Shown here: positions 1 to 13,692 of the stretch, one piece after another
Layout of the letters: the number at the start of each line of letters is the position of its first letter
Position numbering within the stretch: position 1 is the stretch's first letter
Assembly: GCA_948099385.1 (NCBI GenBank)
Contig: CANUEZ040000031.1
Span: 2,225,001-2,289,000, forward strand
Direction: 5' to 3'
DNA length: 64,000 nt
Source of the DNA: Fasciola hepatica
Lineage: Eukaryota; Platyhelminthes; Trematoda; Plagiorchiida; Fasciolidae
Notes under the pieces: model-generated
Seen by the model: the letters and a program-made list of their open reading frames with translations, nothing else
Databases searched by the model: none
What the model was told of the DNA's origin: nothing
Position numbers and translations under genes: made by a program

Positions 1-2985
1 TCTTCTGTGAGGATGCTCATATCTGACGTTCCTTTTACTCTCAAGCGATTTATTCACTATAATACAATAACAAGCTTCGTGAAAGATCTCATTGGAAGGT
101 ATGCAGAATTTGCCTTCTAAAACTGGCCCAGGTGATGTAGCCAAAAGTGTTTGACTAAAATTCGGACATTCTCAAGTCGAACGCATATGGGCACTTGCCA
201 ATGAACACATTTGAAGATATGGCTCCTTACACTGCCATGACGAAATTCAGTAGTAATTCGGGCACTATGTCGGCTAAATTGATACTTTCATGTTTATCAG
301 TGAGAAAAAGGAAAAGAGAGAAATATATCGTCGATTTTATGCACTTAGTTGTTCGAAAAAGTGATGATATCAGTTAGCCGATCCACATCACGGAGCTCAA
401 CCAACTAATGGATGATTCACCATATTTTCAATCAAATCACGTATATGCCATTCGAACATACGTCACCGATCACCAGTTTGAGAGGAATCTCATGAATTTG
501 TGGTTCATGTAAAGTCGTCGCGATTGATGAGCATGGAACAACAACGTAGTAAAGGCTACTTGCACGCTAACCGTCACCGAATATAACAGTTTAGTTTTGA
601 GCTTCTAATGAAACAACCGAAAAAATTCGAACAGGGAAGAAAAATTCATTGGTTTGACGAGTTTACTGGAAGGTGAGAGAGGACAGAGTTCATTAATGTA
701 ACTTATTAAATGAGCACTTGAAATTAGCTTACAAAAACCAAATGAATGAAACGCCATGCACCAAACCTCTGTGAGTTTGTGAAATGGCCATAGTTTTCGA
801 TGCGTTTGCCAGCTTTTACAACGTTTTTATCACTGCTCCGATTTCGCCAATCATTTTGCTTTTTCACTGGATGTAGTTAACCGGTTATCATTGTGGATTT
901 TGGACGGTAATGGATTGATTCACTCCACCGACCGTCATTCTCCCATTTGGTTGCCTTTCAGTGTTTGCGATATCACTACCGAACCAGCGTACTGTCGATG
1001 CTCACAAGCAGATATTTGTTGATCCACTTTTATTTCGAAAAAAATTAACTACTCCCTTTTCTTCAGATGATTGTTGGCACCATTCACCGAAAACCATCTT
1101 CGGAGTTCAGTGGATTCTTATAGAATAGTCTTTCTACTTTCCACCCCTTTGTGATATTAGTTATCTGCTAAGTTTTCCAAGAGTGGCATCAGCGTCATGA
1201 ATATCTTTTCAAAGCTAAATCCACTGTGGGCTTCACCCGTCATCTTCCTCTTTCTTTATTCTCGATGAGTATTAGCATTCCTGCGATATGTATGATAAAC
1301 CTCAATCAGCAAAATCATTCTTAACACAAACAGTTATTATTCAATTTTTTGAAGACCTGAATGCACATTTAGAATACCAGTGAGAAATCAGCTTCATAGT
1401 CGCCTCAGTTGATGCAGCACTATTCTTATTACCGTATAAATTACTTTCAATTATTCCTGATCAGTTAAATATCTGAATCGGAACTAGCCATTTAAATAGT
1501 CCTCAAACCAGAGATTTCAATATTCTAATATTTCCTTTTCATCACTCCCAAACTGTTCCAAATTTTGGAATGTGGTCAAAGCGAACTGCAGATTACCAAA
1601 TGTGAAGAGTAACCGGCAACGACAGGTTTCTAAACTCGGTAGAGAAGGGTCTTTAGTCCATCAGGATTACCACTCGATCTCCATTAGCACTAAGTGGGAC
1701 AACAATATTTTTATTTCATACTGAAGATAAAAAAATTCGGTGGAGCACGATGAACGACATCATTGATTTTGAATCTTCGCCAAATAACTGGTCCTATCAA
1801 GAATGTGTATTCATTCCTTGTAATAAAACATCACGTTTTGCCCCATATACAACAAAATAAGATTCAGATAAAAGTGGTATCATCTAAAATATCTTTGAAA
1901 GTGTTGGAAGGTCAGCTTTTCTCTGAAGAATGTAAAATTCATCTTGATGATAAGATTTGATGCGTCAAACCTACTTCGAATTTGAAAACAAAATGAACAA
2001 ACCGGTCAAACTGGATTATAGTAAATCGATTCCTATTACATACTTCGTGATGTTTTTGATAAAAAAAGATTCTAAGGAAAACTTCCATCTTACACGGATG
2101 ATAACTATAATAATGACGATCATACTGATAATGATGATATGAGAATAATGATGATAATGACGAATATGCTGACGATAGTGATGGCCCATTGGTCTGTATC
2201 GAGTATGACGTCACCGTTTTTTCGGTTTTAGCTCAAACACGGTTTGCAATGAAAATATAGAAATCTTGACCATGCACATTATATTGGTATACATTTTGCT
2301 CATGATGCACAGGCTGATAATCATCACGGTGATGGCTGGCATCCTCAAAAGACCAAATTTGTGGATGAGGTTGTTTGTATAGAATCAGTTGTGACAAAGC
2401 TAACGAAGCAGATACAGCGTAAACAGTATGAAGTCCTCTCGCAAATCCGTTTCGCAATGACGGCAGTAATCATCATCGTGATGATTACTCTGATCTTTCT
2501 TGTAAATTTAATAATATGATTCTCGTGTTCATGATGAGGATCACACTGATGATGAGCACTTCTTATAGTGATCATAATCAAAATGATGAGTAACATATAA
2601 CTGGTAACGCTGTGTGTCAGTTTATTTAGGATGATCGTTCTGAAAAACATGATGATTAGGAGGAAGATGGGAAGGAAAGCGACCTTCGTTTGATGATGAA
2701 GTTCATGATGAGGTTCTGCGGATGCGTTCGTTTTGGGGGAACATTTCGGCCATTTTATATTTCGGGAATCAGTATGTGTATTTCAATACCAACGGTACAC
2801 TCGCTCTGTGAGCGGGACCTTTTGAGCTGCGTTCATATCAGAACACTTTGCCATACATCAATAAGCTTATATTTGTCACCGGTATATTATATGAATTTCC
2901 CCACATTTACTGCATGGTTTTTTTCGATGTACACACAACTCGATATGACTATTCGCAGTGATTTATTGAGTTGTCGAATCTAATA
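1..2985 (+). repeat. Left arm of a large inverted duplication
   Basis: This stretch reappears in reverse complement at about 30500-33774. Anchor pairs seen by eye: 1-20 with 33755-33774, about 100-240 with 33535-33675, about 960-985 with 32785-32810, about 2180-2290 with 31160-31270, and about 2690-2830 with 30640-30790. Sampled stretches look about 85% identical, with indels. The arm includes a run rich in ATGATG between about 2100 and 2700. No convincing coding exon is visible. The left end lies outside the window, so the full length is unknown; similarity fades after about 2985. Confidence 0.85.
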
Positions 2986-4985
2986 TGGAATGGGACAACG
3001 CGATGTGTTCATCTCCAACAAAATTCACTATTTCAGGATTTGCGACTAACAGATGTGTGAAGATCAGATGTGGTATTCGAAATTGTCTCCTGGTTTTCAC
3101 CTTACTCAGCATTCAATACCGATGAAAGGTCACTCACTGATCAACAACATTGCTTAATAATCATATGCGAATGCCCAATTATCGGAAGTATCTTAATTGC
3201 TCAGTCTATCGAGAGTTCCAGCAGGAACAGTTCAATCAAGCAGAATTGTCATTCCACGTTTCATTTTGATGTCCAGCTTGGTACGCGTTTGGTCAGGTAC
3301 ACTCGAATTTAGATCCATACAAACTGTACAACGCCAGGCATCTGTTGTTCGTTGCCAAAATTAATCATAGGCTGTGAATTTCATCGTTATGGTGAAATCC
3401 CCTAGGAATACTTCTATTCAAACGACGAGCGAAGAAGTGACAATAAAACGATTACTCGAATTCTGAGGTACTCGATATGTTAGTTCAACCCGTAATGTGT
3501 GCAGATGTAAGCGAAATTGAAGGCCAAAACCGCTAATCCCTGGTCCAATGGGTTTCACCTAATCTGTTGGTTATAGTTGAGAAAACAATACGGTGACCTG
3601 TCCTCACTCAAAACACGGTAGAACTCACATAGCCTGAGAAAGCATAATGAAGCTAGGTTCCATTACCGCATTTTGATTGTTTCATAAAAACTCTAAACCA
3701 AAAGACTAACTAAAGAGTAGCAGTTATTCAGATAATCCATCATCAGCCGAGGAAAAAAACGTTTTTAGTTTGCCAATTGTATTGCATTCTGCACCCCTCC
3801 GTACCTTCGTCTTCCAGTTTAGATTGAGAATTTAAATCGGTAATTGATTTCATCTACTGGCGAAATTCACGGTTACTTGTATTTGTCATTAGTGTAATTC
3901 GGAACAGTTTCTGGAGTCGCTTAAACAGAATGCCAACCAGTTTTTCAGGCACAATAACCAAGGTGATCGTAAACTGAGCAATAATTTTCACTCCGATCCC
4001 ATGTTGGAGTTTCACGGTGGGCAAATGCTTTTTTAAGTGCAAGACTGGAATCAAACCTGATTGGAAGAGTGTGCCGGTTGACCCGACTGTTTGACCAGAA
4101 TCCGATAGCAATGATGCTGTCAACCTCGAAACGCGTAAAACAGTGAACAAGATTGGAGAATATCATCATCTTCGACGCGTTCAGTTCAGACAAATCAACT
4201 GATACATTTATGATTATAAGAAGTGGTGTGTTCTTCGTAGTCTTCGGTGTATCAAGTCTAGCATTTGTCATATCTTAAGATGAACAATATATACCGCGAT
4301 ACAGAAAACATGTCAGAAAATCAGCATTATCTGACCCAATCAAGAAAACGCTATATCACCAATCATTTGTCACTGCTTTTACAGGGATTGGGACTTTGCA
4401 ATTTCGGGACCATCTCACAAATACCAAAATAATCACGTAAACCGGGCGAACAGAATGGTGTACAGGCAGTTTGCTGTGGTAAGTTTCTTTCCTTTTCATC
4501 GATTGGGTCATTCGCTCACCTGAGTAGTCAGTTTTTTTGACTGGACATAATCTATCTTAAATATGAGAACTTAGAAGCGATGAAAGATGGAACACATATT
4601 TGTTGTTTGTGGTTTTGTATGTACAAAAGTACACAAAACACAAGAATCTAATATTCTTTTGCTCCGACCCATCTACTTCTTATCTTCAACTTCATTTCCT
4701 GATGTTACAAAAAATGATTTATTTCGAATCTGGTTTTTCGCCTGAATTTGGAACATTCTTACTGGTTTTTATAATCAATAAATAGGTTTCCAATGGGAAT
4801 TTTACTTTGTTGTGGAATGTGAACTCGAACTACCTTCTGTAATCTAAAACATTTGACTGGTAGACCTCAATGTCGTATTGCTGAATGAACCTGATTCGCT
4901 GAAATAATCGTTTCTGCTACATGACGGTTTCAGTTTCGAGCTGAATGCAGAGGAATTATTATGCAAATTTTACACCTACAAACGA
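2986..4985. other. No supported feature
   Basis: AT-rich single-copy-looking sequence between the inverted arm and the candidate exon at 5.1 kb. Short open frames exist on both strands, but none has a credible start, splice context or recognisable protein pattern. Confidence 0.5.
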
Positions 4986-4991
4986 TTTATT
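4986..4991 (-). terminator. Candidate poly(A) signal AATAAA
   Basis: On the minus strand this reads AATAAA, about 100 bases beyond the stop codon of the open frame at 5090-5410. The spacing fits a short 3' UTR. A hexamer alone is common in AT-rich DNA, so support comes only from its position. Confidence 0.35.
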
Positions 4992-5089
4992 GAAAGTGTA
5001 GGCCAAACTAGAATGTATTCTGACTCCATAAACAAAACCCAAATGGCACTCATAACAGTAATTCTGGTAATAATAAGACGAATTATAGC

Positions 5090-5410
5090 CTAACGTCCCC
5101 AGTATTCCCAAAGAGCATATAGAGAACAGAACAAGATTTCTTCTAAAAAAAATAACAATAAACGGAAACCCAAATATGACATGGATAAGAATGGTATAAG
5201 ACATATCATTACATTAAAAAACGTACTCCGTGGCTGAAACAGCATTGCATCTGGTAGAATAGCGTTACTATTAGTCGGATTACCAATATCAAAATACAAT
5301 TTCAAAGTTATATCTGAAATTTCCGTATTAGGCGGATAGAGGGGATTGTTTGTCCTTGAATGAGGATGGGCGAACAGAGTACATGTGAAAGGAACACGTT
5401 TTCGCTCTAC
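5090..5410 (-). CDS. Candidate 3'-terminal exon of a membrane protein (partial)
   Basis: The minus-strand frame is open from beyond 5410 to a stop at 5090. A possible acceptor (ACTGAG) places the exon start at 5410. The protein contains CTLFAHPHSRTNN, then a polar extracellular-looking stretch, then a hydrophobic region (FNVMICLIPFLSMSYLGF followed by LLLFFLEEILF) able to form one long or two short membrane segments. Cysteine and aromatic residues are spaced as in small two-pass membrane proteins such as BK-channel beta subunits, but the resemblance is too weak to name it. AATAAA lies about 100 bases downstream. Upstream exons were not located. It could be a chance frame. Confidence 0.35.
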   Translation of the reverse strand, partial: VERKRVPFTCTLFAHPHSRTNNPLYPPNTEISDITLKLYFDIGNPTNSNAILPDAMLFQPRSTFFNVMICLIPFLSMSYLGFRLLLFFLEEILFCSLYALWEYWGR

Positions 5411-5431
5411 CTCAGTGGTTGCAAAAACCAC

Positions 5432-8400
5432 TGCGCATTAGCCAGTGACTTTACCATACAGGACTTTATTTCTAGCTAAACACTCGCTTTTGACTGATCA
5501 CGGGTTCTTTCTTGGTATTTGCAAATATAACACAATTTTGTGCCATTCCCTATCATACACGCATGAGCAGCTGTTATCACATTCGTTCTGCTACTCTATC
5601 GGCTTGATCGACGCAGCCAAATCTAGCAAGGAATTTCCAGGACTCCATATCGCAAGGGAGGCTAGCTGCGAAATCTAAAGTGATTTCAACCAGTGAAGTA
5701 TTCAGGTCAGTCTTAAGTGCATTGTGGCAACCTCACAGTATTGATGGTAATATTTCAAACCAGCATGAGTTGCTGCAATTATTTGAAGCTGCCTTCAGTT
5801 TTCAGTCAATACGTACTATCATGGGGTTTGATGATCGTTGGTGGGAAGTGGTATGAATTCTAAACTCGGCCTTGTGTTTCATTTTAATTCCAATGGCTCC
5901 GTTGAAGAGATATTTTTGCACCATAGGAATTTTATTTTTCGTTATTACCCTTATATATGTTTATACATATATTTATATGCATAAAGCAAGGAATTTTCGT
6001 CAGTATTATCCTCATCATCACCTCGAGTGCTGATTGAATCCTTTACACTGACGGCTTCATTTTTCCCGTATTTGAATCATCTGTAATCTGGCAGTTTTTA
6101 TCAAGCAAAAAAATAAAATGCAATAACATTGTAATCGCCGAGTCACTGATAGAAACATATGCCATAGATTGTCGATAATCTGATCAAAAGCATGTCCTAC
6201 GGTCGTCATCATCTTACTCATTAGGAATGAGCTGAAGCACTCAGTAAGCCCCATTGTTTCGCCTGTGCCTTTTCAAAATATCTTCAAGGAGAACGTGACT
6301 CGAGGCTACCTGGTTTTGGCGCCACCGTCAATTCATCCCAAGGTGTCCGTTCTCATTCTGTGAATCCGTACACCCGTGAATCACTGCTAGTTCTTTCCGG
6401 TAGGTTGGGATGAGCAAACGAAATTGTATGGCTATGAGAAAATGCGTGACCATAGGTGGGTGGCCAAGTTCAGTCATTCACAGAGAGAAGGCTCACAAAG
6501 GAAGAAAGGTAATTAAGTGCCAACCTTTCGGGCTTTAGTACGTTACTCTTCCTAGTATGACGTAGTGACAGAACAGATGGTGAGAACCAGCTGATCAGTT
6601 TAATACCAGAGAGAAAGGTATGGTTATGTAAGCAAAAAACCTGAAAAAAATGAACAATTAGACTAATGACAAAAATGTCAATTGACATTTTCCTTAAAAC
6701 CAAGGTTAAAATTGTGCAAAATAAAGCAACTTAACAAACAAAACATTGTCCGGTGATTGGCGTGGGAAACTGTAGTGGAACTGAATAAAAATAAGTGAAC
6801 TGTTGAGTGAGTGGAATCCGAACCGATAGTGGAAAGCCTAGGATCTGAACGTAACCAACTTAACGGAGTTTTTCGATATTGGCGAGCTGAATTGCCATAT
6901 GCTATTTCAATAAATCTTTACGATGATTGGTTTGAGGTGGACGGAGGAAAAGTGGAGGCAAAATTAGGCACCACTCACATTTAGATTGCCAAAACGTTCA
7001 ACGGTGATATCGCTAACTACGTGATCTTCGTTTACAATTAGGAGGATAAGTTGGGAAATGTGCCTATTTATGCACAAAGACGGGCGTGGATGAAATATTG
7101 CAAATTTTGAGTGAGCCTTATTGTAGGAGGGAGAGTGAATGTTGTGGATCAAAGTAACTGGTAATGTTAGATGATAATTTTTGAGTGGATCCTTTGTAGG
7201 AAAATAGATGCTCGATAGTGCTGAAGTGCTGAGAATATATATCCAAACATACAGCAGCAATAAAGATTAGTTTCAAATCCTGGTGGTCAGATAAAATCGT
7301 TCATTTTCAAACTAGAAACAATAACAGGGAAAAAGAAGAATCAACGAGGAAGAATGTAGTGGTGTACAAATAGCAGCGCGAAATTCATTTTGATTGTATT
7401 GAGAAAAATGCACCCTTTGGTTTCCATTCGAAAGGAGTCTAGTTATAAGGTTTATGTTCGCCCAAAATTTAGAGTAGGACGAATAAATGAGAACTTTCAG
7501 CAATTTGCGGCAAATTGGTCATTCAGATATTTGATCATTCTCTTCCACTAATGTTCGAATAACCAGAACCATATAATGGATTTCCACATCCCACACCGTT
7601 TATAGTTCTTACATGGATGATTTGGAGAAATCGGGCCTCGTTTTGTTGGTCGTGGATAGGTTTTCACAACGTGATACTATTCAAATTTTGCAAGCTCCAC
7701 GGATCATTTTCCAACGAGTGGGGGAGATCTATCTGGTCAAGAATAAAGTGAATTACTATGATCAGCAGTGTTAATGGAAGCAACATTATACGCAGGGAAA
7801 AATGCTGAATCCTTAATTCGAACACAAATCTAAAGAGCAATATAGCTTGTCGAGAATGAGCAAGATCGAAGTAAAAATCGGAACTTTTGTGAACAATAAA
7901 TCAGTACAAAAAATCTGCTGTTTTGCGCAAAGAATGGTCAAGGCATGTAATGAAATAGTTGAGAAAGCCATTGATGAAATCTATCATAACGTAAGAGGGA
8001 GTTTAGAGTGCACTTTATGTAGCCAAAGGGACAGAATATCGAAAAGAGTCTGAAAAAGGGAGATGAAAGAAAGTGGTAATGCAACTGATCTTCTTCGGCA
8101 TGAATTGTGATAAGATCAGAGACTTTGCACGACATGCTTGTATGTTGCACGTGTATGATCCGGAAGGATATGAGAAGGAAACTCTGTAGGCCCGCGACCA
8201 ATTATTGTATCAGAAGACAACAGCGTGTACACTGATAGAGATGGTAGTGGCAATCGACTTCTGAGCATTTAAACTCATAGGGACACATAGAGACTAATCA
8301 CAAAGAATAATTGTTCGATAGAAACTGACCATCAATTACCTCCGCTTATTTGAACCCGTCTAAATCCAAAATGGTCGTTATTTAGACAGCCTGAATATAG

Positions 8401-8600
8401 GAAGAGCAGGTTTACAGAACACGGACAGAGATTCCAAATGGAAGAGCTCGCCAACTTGATCAAACCTGGACTCAAACGACTGGACAGGAAAGTCAGTTGC
8501 CGTGGCATGTGGGAGACCTCAGAACACCTACTTCTTCAGTAACTAAAACAAATTTGACTTTGATGTTGAAATATTCAACTTTGAATTTAGCTCAGCATCC
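5432..8600. other. No supported gene
   Basis: AT-rich sequence with short alternating TA/CA runs near 5950. A minus-strand frame at 6470-6660 follows a pyrimidine-rich TTTTTTCAG, so it might be an exon, but its protein has no recognisable pattern and no matching partner exon was found. Confidence 0.4.
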
Positions 8601-8639
8601 CAGTTTACTTACGTATCGGTTTTCAAGATTTTATGTCAG

Positions 8640-9980
8640 TCAACAACTATAGAAAACAAAAAATCTTCTAACAGCAGTGCAATGAAATTTACCAAAGCTT
8701 CATGTCTAGATGAGCTATCACCTATTTCACTCAAGGAGTGTGCTGATGCCGTTTCGATTTCACTAGCTAATATATTCAACAATTTTCGAGCAAGCGCAAA
8801 AATCCCTTTTAGTTGAAGACTAGCCAATATAACGCCTGTCATCAAAAAAGAACACGGGAAACACCACTACATAGCCTGCAGTTTAGTGGTGCTCGAATTT
8901 TTTTGGGAGGCTTTTGGTACAGTTGAGAAGCCAGATCCCAGTATGCAAATCGATCTTTGTGTCTCAAATTTGACGCCGTAGCTTGCATAGGTTGCTAAGT
9001 TGCTTCGATATTAGACAGCCAGTAATGGACTGTCAAAAAGGTATTCATAGGTTTTAAAAAAGCACTTGGAATCCTAGATTCATCAGCATTGCTGAGCACG
9101 CTTTCCGTGGATAGAGCTGATCAAAACATATGTAGGGTGATTTCAGACAACGTCACTGAGAGATGACGCTTCCTTTGTCTCAGCAGTCACACATCCTTTT
9201 GAATCTAGCACAATACAAAGCAGGATTTGTTCGATTTTTTGCGCAAGTTGGGAAGCATTTATTCTTTACGATATCCCTTGACTACTTTGCTCCGATGATA
9301 TAGTTTTAGAGTTTGAGACTGGTAGACTCAAGGGAACTATACAAATTCAGTTCAAATTAAACGGACTTTTAAACGTCTCCTCATCTCACCTTCGCGTATT
9401 GAAAGCTCCTAATTTTCAGAGGGCATGAGTTCCCCCGCCTGGAGATAAACTACATACAGCCCTCACCGGGAATTTTCTTCTCCTATCTCCAAACAATGTA
9501 CTCTTACCAGTATCACCAACAGTTAGATATCTTGGTGTAACATTATCCCATTATTTTTCATGGTCCATGCATGTCCTACAGTTACTTTCACTCCGTTTTT
9601 ATTCGATTTTGGCCCTGAATTGGGTATTTTTGAAATGTTGGGATAGCATGCATTCTCCCACACTGGTTATTTTTCCCGGCTCATTGAAGGAAGATTTTAA
9701 TTTCACAGTGTGACCCACCATGCACATCTTGAAGTTCAATGGCCTATGCAGTTATACACCTGGTGATACTACCACTAATAAACACTTCAGCGCTTTTGCT
9801 CAGGTTACTCTAAAAGTAACTTCACACGTATAATCCTCCACAAGAAGATCTTCTGGAATCTTCGCCTAAAACATTTTCGCACTGAGAATTCAAATTGCTG
9901 TTTACTCGCAATTCCTCATATCGAAATTCTATTTTTCCGTATCATGCTGGTCTGCTTGTTTATCTAGTGAAAATCATCAC
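8640..9980 (+). mobile_element. Decayed non-LTR retrotransposon (CR1/Jockey-like RT remnant)
   Basis: Plus-strand conceptual translation, with stops and frame changes, gives reverse transcriptase landmarks in the right order. Near 8710-8800 it reads DELSPISLKECADAVS and then ANIFNNFRASAKIP. Next, near 8821, is LANITPVIKKEHGK, the family's 'W-K-A-x-I-T-P-v-x-K-K' block with the tryptophan codon lost to a stop. Near 9040 is VFIGFKKALGILDSSALL, equivalent to the 'DFSKAFD...LL.KL' block. Near 9525 is VRYLGVTLSHYFSWSMHV, the conserved late RT/thumb block of LINEs. Endonuclease and 3' end are not visible. The copy is inactive and old. Confidence 0.75.
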
Positions 9981-12900
9981 ATGCCTATGAAACTGTTCAG
10001 TTGGATGAAAATTATTCCGGATGCACGTAATCCCAAGTACGACTTTGTTATATCCCCAAATGTGGTGAAAATGCTGAAAATTCAACCGGTCCGGGACAGA
10101 AAGCAACTGCTGACTTGACCTGATTTCCAATCCTATTGCTTCAAAAGGTCCATCTAACGCAAGACAGAACGACTGTTTTTTAGCAAACAATCTCTTTTTA
10201 TTTGCCCAAAACATGATGATGATAACGGGCTCTTATCCTGATTTCAGTCATTGTACAAAACCTATTGTTCCAACTGGCATAGGTGACCGAGTCCCCTCTG
10301 ATACATCGGACTTTAAAATGAGCACTGCTCAACTTCATTCATCTATTCTTCGGCCGATCCACGGTGTCGACCGTTGAACCATTTGAGCACTACCGATAAA
10401 CCCATCAATTAAAATTTACCAACTATGCTTACTTTTAATGGATAAGATGAATGAGTGGTAAGATATTTTCGTTGTGGGGCTCTTTGAGTACGAATTGTCA
10501 GCAGACTAGTAGAATGCGTCCATCGAAATGAATTGAAGTTAAGTGATGACACTAGAGGTTATCAATCCCAAAAATTACATATCCTCCATATCACTTTCTG
10601 CAGTGGTACAATCTGAAACCTTACGTCGAAAATAATGCGTTATTTCACGAACTAGTCTAGAGTTCAGTTAGGACCTAATGAGCAGTCTAGGCCACATTGG
10701 TGGTTACTCAACATCAGTCAAATTTAGATTATTTTAAAATGCATTGGACAAATAATAAGAAACGTCTACAAAAGAACACCGACACACATTCATTTCGCTG
10801 AATTCGTTCTCTTGTTCTGCAATTTAGTTGTTTGCATTTTCTTCAAACAAAAAACTGGTGTTGGAATTTGTAATGACAATATGTAAATGATATCAAAAAA
10901 AGAGTCTGGAATCATTCACTGTGTAACCTGATTCAGACACAGGAATCTCTCAAGGTCATGAAATCGATGCTCACTTGGCTTTACTGCGTGTTAGAGAAAA
11001 CCATTTCCAGGTATTGCTTATAGGACTGGCCCAGCTTTGTTCTTGGTGTTCACTGTAAAACAGGGGATGAGGCGATGTTACCTTATGAAAGGTCGAAAGG
11101 GGCAAATGCCAGACAGCAACGTGTGTTCATTCGGCTAACATCAATTCTCATGCTATTGTCATTCATGAATCTGAACAAGGAATCCTGATGTAAAATAGTA
11201 AAATTCACTCAAATAGCTAAGATAAAAATGACACCACATTAGGAAAGTGTTGTTTTTCATTTAGGTAGTCTTACAATCTTTGACTTAAAAGGAGCTTTCA
11301 CGAAACTCCGATTACTATTGTATTTGCAGAGTTTGTCTGGATAAATCATGAAGAGTCTGCATTCTGACATCTACTTGAAGTCTGTCTGATCCACTCATTT
11401 CTAGAATAAAATGAAGCATTTAAGTTCGTGCCACTCTGGAAATGGCCCGCTACGAATAGAGAACCAATGAGTATTATGCACACAAACAACTTTATATGTG
11501 CGGGTTTCTATTTGGTATTTTCAATGATGCGGTCAGAATAAGGAGACTTTTTAAACGAGGTGAAATAATTCCGTTCAGCTCAGATCAGCCATGACGTTTG
11601 GATTAGGTTTCTGCCTCCATGCCTCGTCAAGCTGAGGACAGAATGAATGGAAGCCGATGACTAAGAAGAGCCGAAATCAGAGCAATGAACTGAAGTCACG
11701 AAGATAAAGAAAAAGACCACTTGCTAATACGCATATATCCAAACACCGAACTATATAATTTAGAGTCTACGTCCATCAGTTAGATGAGTATTGTGGACCA
11801 CAAGCCCATTTGGCCAAGGTGTTCAGACTGTTTTACCACGGAATGAACTGAACACTTCGACCTACATTTTAACCACCTCCTAATTTTTAAGGAACAACGT
11901 ACACCCCAATAGTTTACCCTGGGGCATAATCCAGACAAAAAACAGCCAAACCAACCCGGTGATGTTTACTGATTTTCTCAGAGACTAACCATCAGCTCCC
12001 GAAACTTTGAGCTCAACCGAAGAATTTATGATACGGTTTTCCACCATCATGATCATTTTTACTAAGACATCGATGCCCAGACACTAACACGCCATCTTCT
12101 AACTTAAACGGGTATGGTAATGAGCCGCATGAAAAAACTGATACGGTTACTGCAGTGCACATTCGATCCTTGATAGACAGTGGTATTTTCTGGAGAAAGG
12201 TTATGCTCAGCATGTGGGTCACTGAACAATCTACGGCCTGGGCGTGGGTCCACCGAGTGCACGCGCGAATTTCTCCTGAGCCTAGAAAGAGGAAATGTGG
12301 AGTTGAATTCAATATTCTACTATTCCTCAGACCCGGCTGTCTCTTTGATCTGGACAACCGAACTGGTACCCTAAACAACTAGGTGAAAGCACGATTCACG
12401 TTCACGGCACCTCTAGCTTCTGCGAGGTTTAAAGCGATTGGGCTAATAGATGGCTTAATTTCTCCACTCCTCAATCATGCTAGGCGATGCCCACAGATGT
12501 GTTCAGACAGGTCGTTGGTCGAAGGGCAGATACACGTAGAAGAACGAATGAAGCAACATAATTAAAATGAGGCTGCAGAATCAGGCACATTCTCTTTTAA
12601 ACCCAAAAATCTCTTGTCTAGATGTGAACAAAACACAAGCAACAGGGAAGGTCTTGTTGACGACACCTAATAATCTCCTGTGTGCGACATCTGTCAGTGT
12701 GTCACCTCTGAATGTCAGCGAGATGAATACTAACTTATCTTCAATTACTGCCCTTTCTGTCCTTGGTTGCGCACACAAACTCTAACACCAGCTGCTTTGA
12801 TTGAAAGTATCCCGGGCTGATCATGTAACATATACTGTGTGGTAGTCACTTGATCAAGAATCACCGAAAATGGGCTTGTTCACTAACCTCCAGCTGGGGC

Positions 12901-13692
12901 CTCATTTGCCATGACAATGCTTTTTGCAGCGCCATATCAAACCTGAAACAGTATTATACAAGATGCAGCCCACGCATATCCATTCTTTTGTTCATCCAAT
13001 CTAAAAAAACTCATTTCAAATGTAGTTTCGCTCGGAGGATTATTATTCCCCATGTATCCCAAGTCAGACGCTTGACTGCCTGAAGGCAGTTCAATACCGC
13101 GATACTTCCTCGATAACCAATTCAACTGGAAAAGAAGCGGAACTGCAACAGTTAGCAACCCTAACGAATACCACCTCACGTGGGTGAAAGATCACCTTAA
13201 GCACTAACTCAGCTTCAGTTTTATGTAAACAAGGAGTGGAAAAAAGCTAAAATTTTAGTCCACAATTGGTTGAGTGAGTCAGGAAGTTGTATCTGTGCTA
13301 TGTGACTCTAGGACACAACATTTGCCGGCTCTGAATCGACTTGATGCTCAAGCGTGCAATGTTCACTTGCGTTGCGTTATCGGTGGAGAAAGACCATGGC
13401 AAGCAGTTTGAATGCGACGCTTTCCGAAATAATTTATTTTGGTCTTCCGCTACAGGACCTGTTGTCTTTGATTGAAACTTTAAAAATCACCCATTCGAGT
13501 CATCATATCCAGGAGGGCTTTATAAATGAACAAATGAGCGAGAGGAATTACTACTTCGAAATAATGATGTCAAATCTACTAGGGTTGAACCGTTTGCAAC
13601 TGAATGTCAAGCCTCGCATCCATCTTCCGAAAAAGGACTGAGACAACCTTTTCTGTATAGCATTCTGTTGTTTCCGACAATTCAACCCTCAC
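9981..13692. other. Mostly non-coding; a GC-richer patch at 12.1-12.8 kb
   Basis: From 9981 to about 12000 nothing coding is supported. Between about 12150 and 12785 the sequence is GC-richer and open in several frames on both strands at once. Splice-like junctions are present (TAGACAG near 12179, CTTGTCTAG near 12620, GTGAAAG after 12382), but the frames conflict and no protein family could be recognised. A second patch on the minus strand near 12950-13116 follows a good pyrimidine tract and CCAG and stays open for about 55 codons. It too remains unassigned. Confidence 0.35.

Noticed and set aside
2100..2700. ATGATG-rich run considered as a repeat-containing protein gene
   Set aside because: The frames are broken and the run is degenerate and differs between the two inverted arms, so it is a cryptic simple sequence.
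12013..12378. 121-codon minus-strand frame and overlapping plus-strand frames
   Set aside because: Several frames are open on both strands in a GC-richer patch, so openness is not evidence of coding. No family was recognised.
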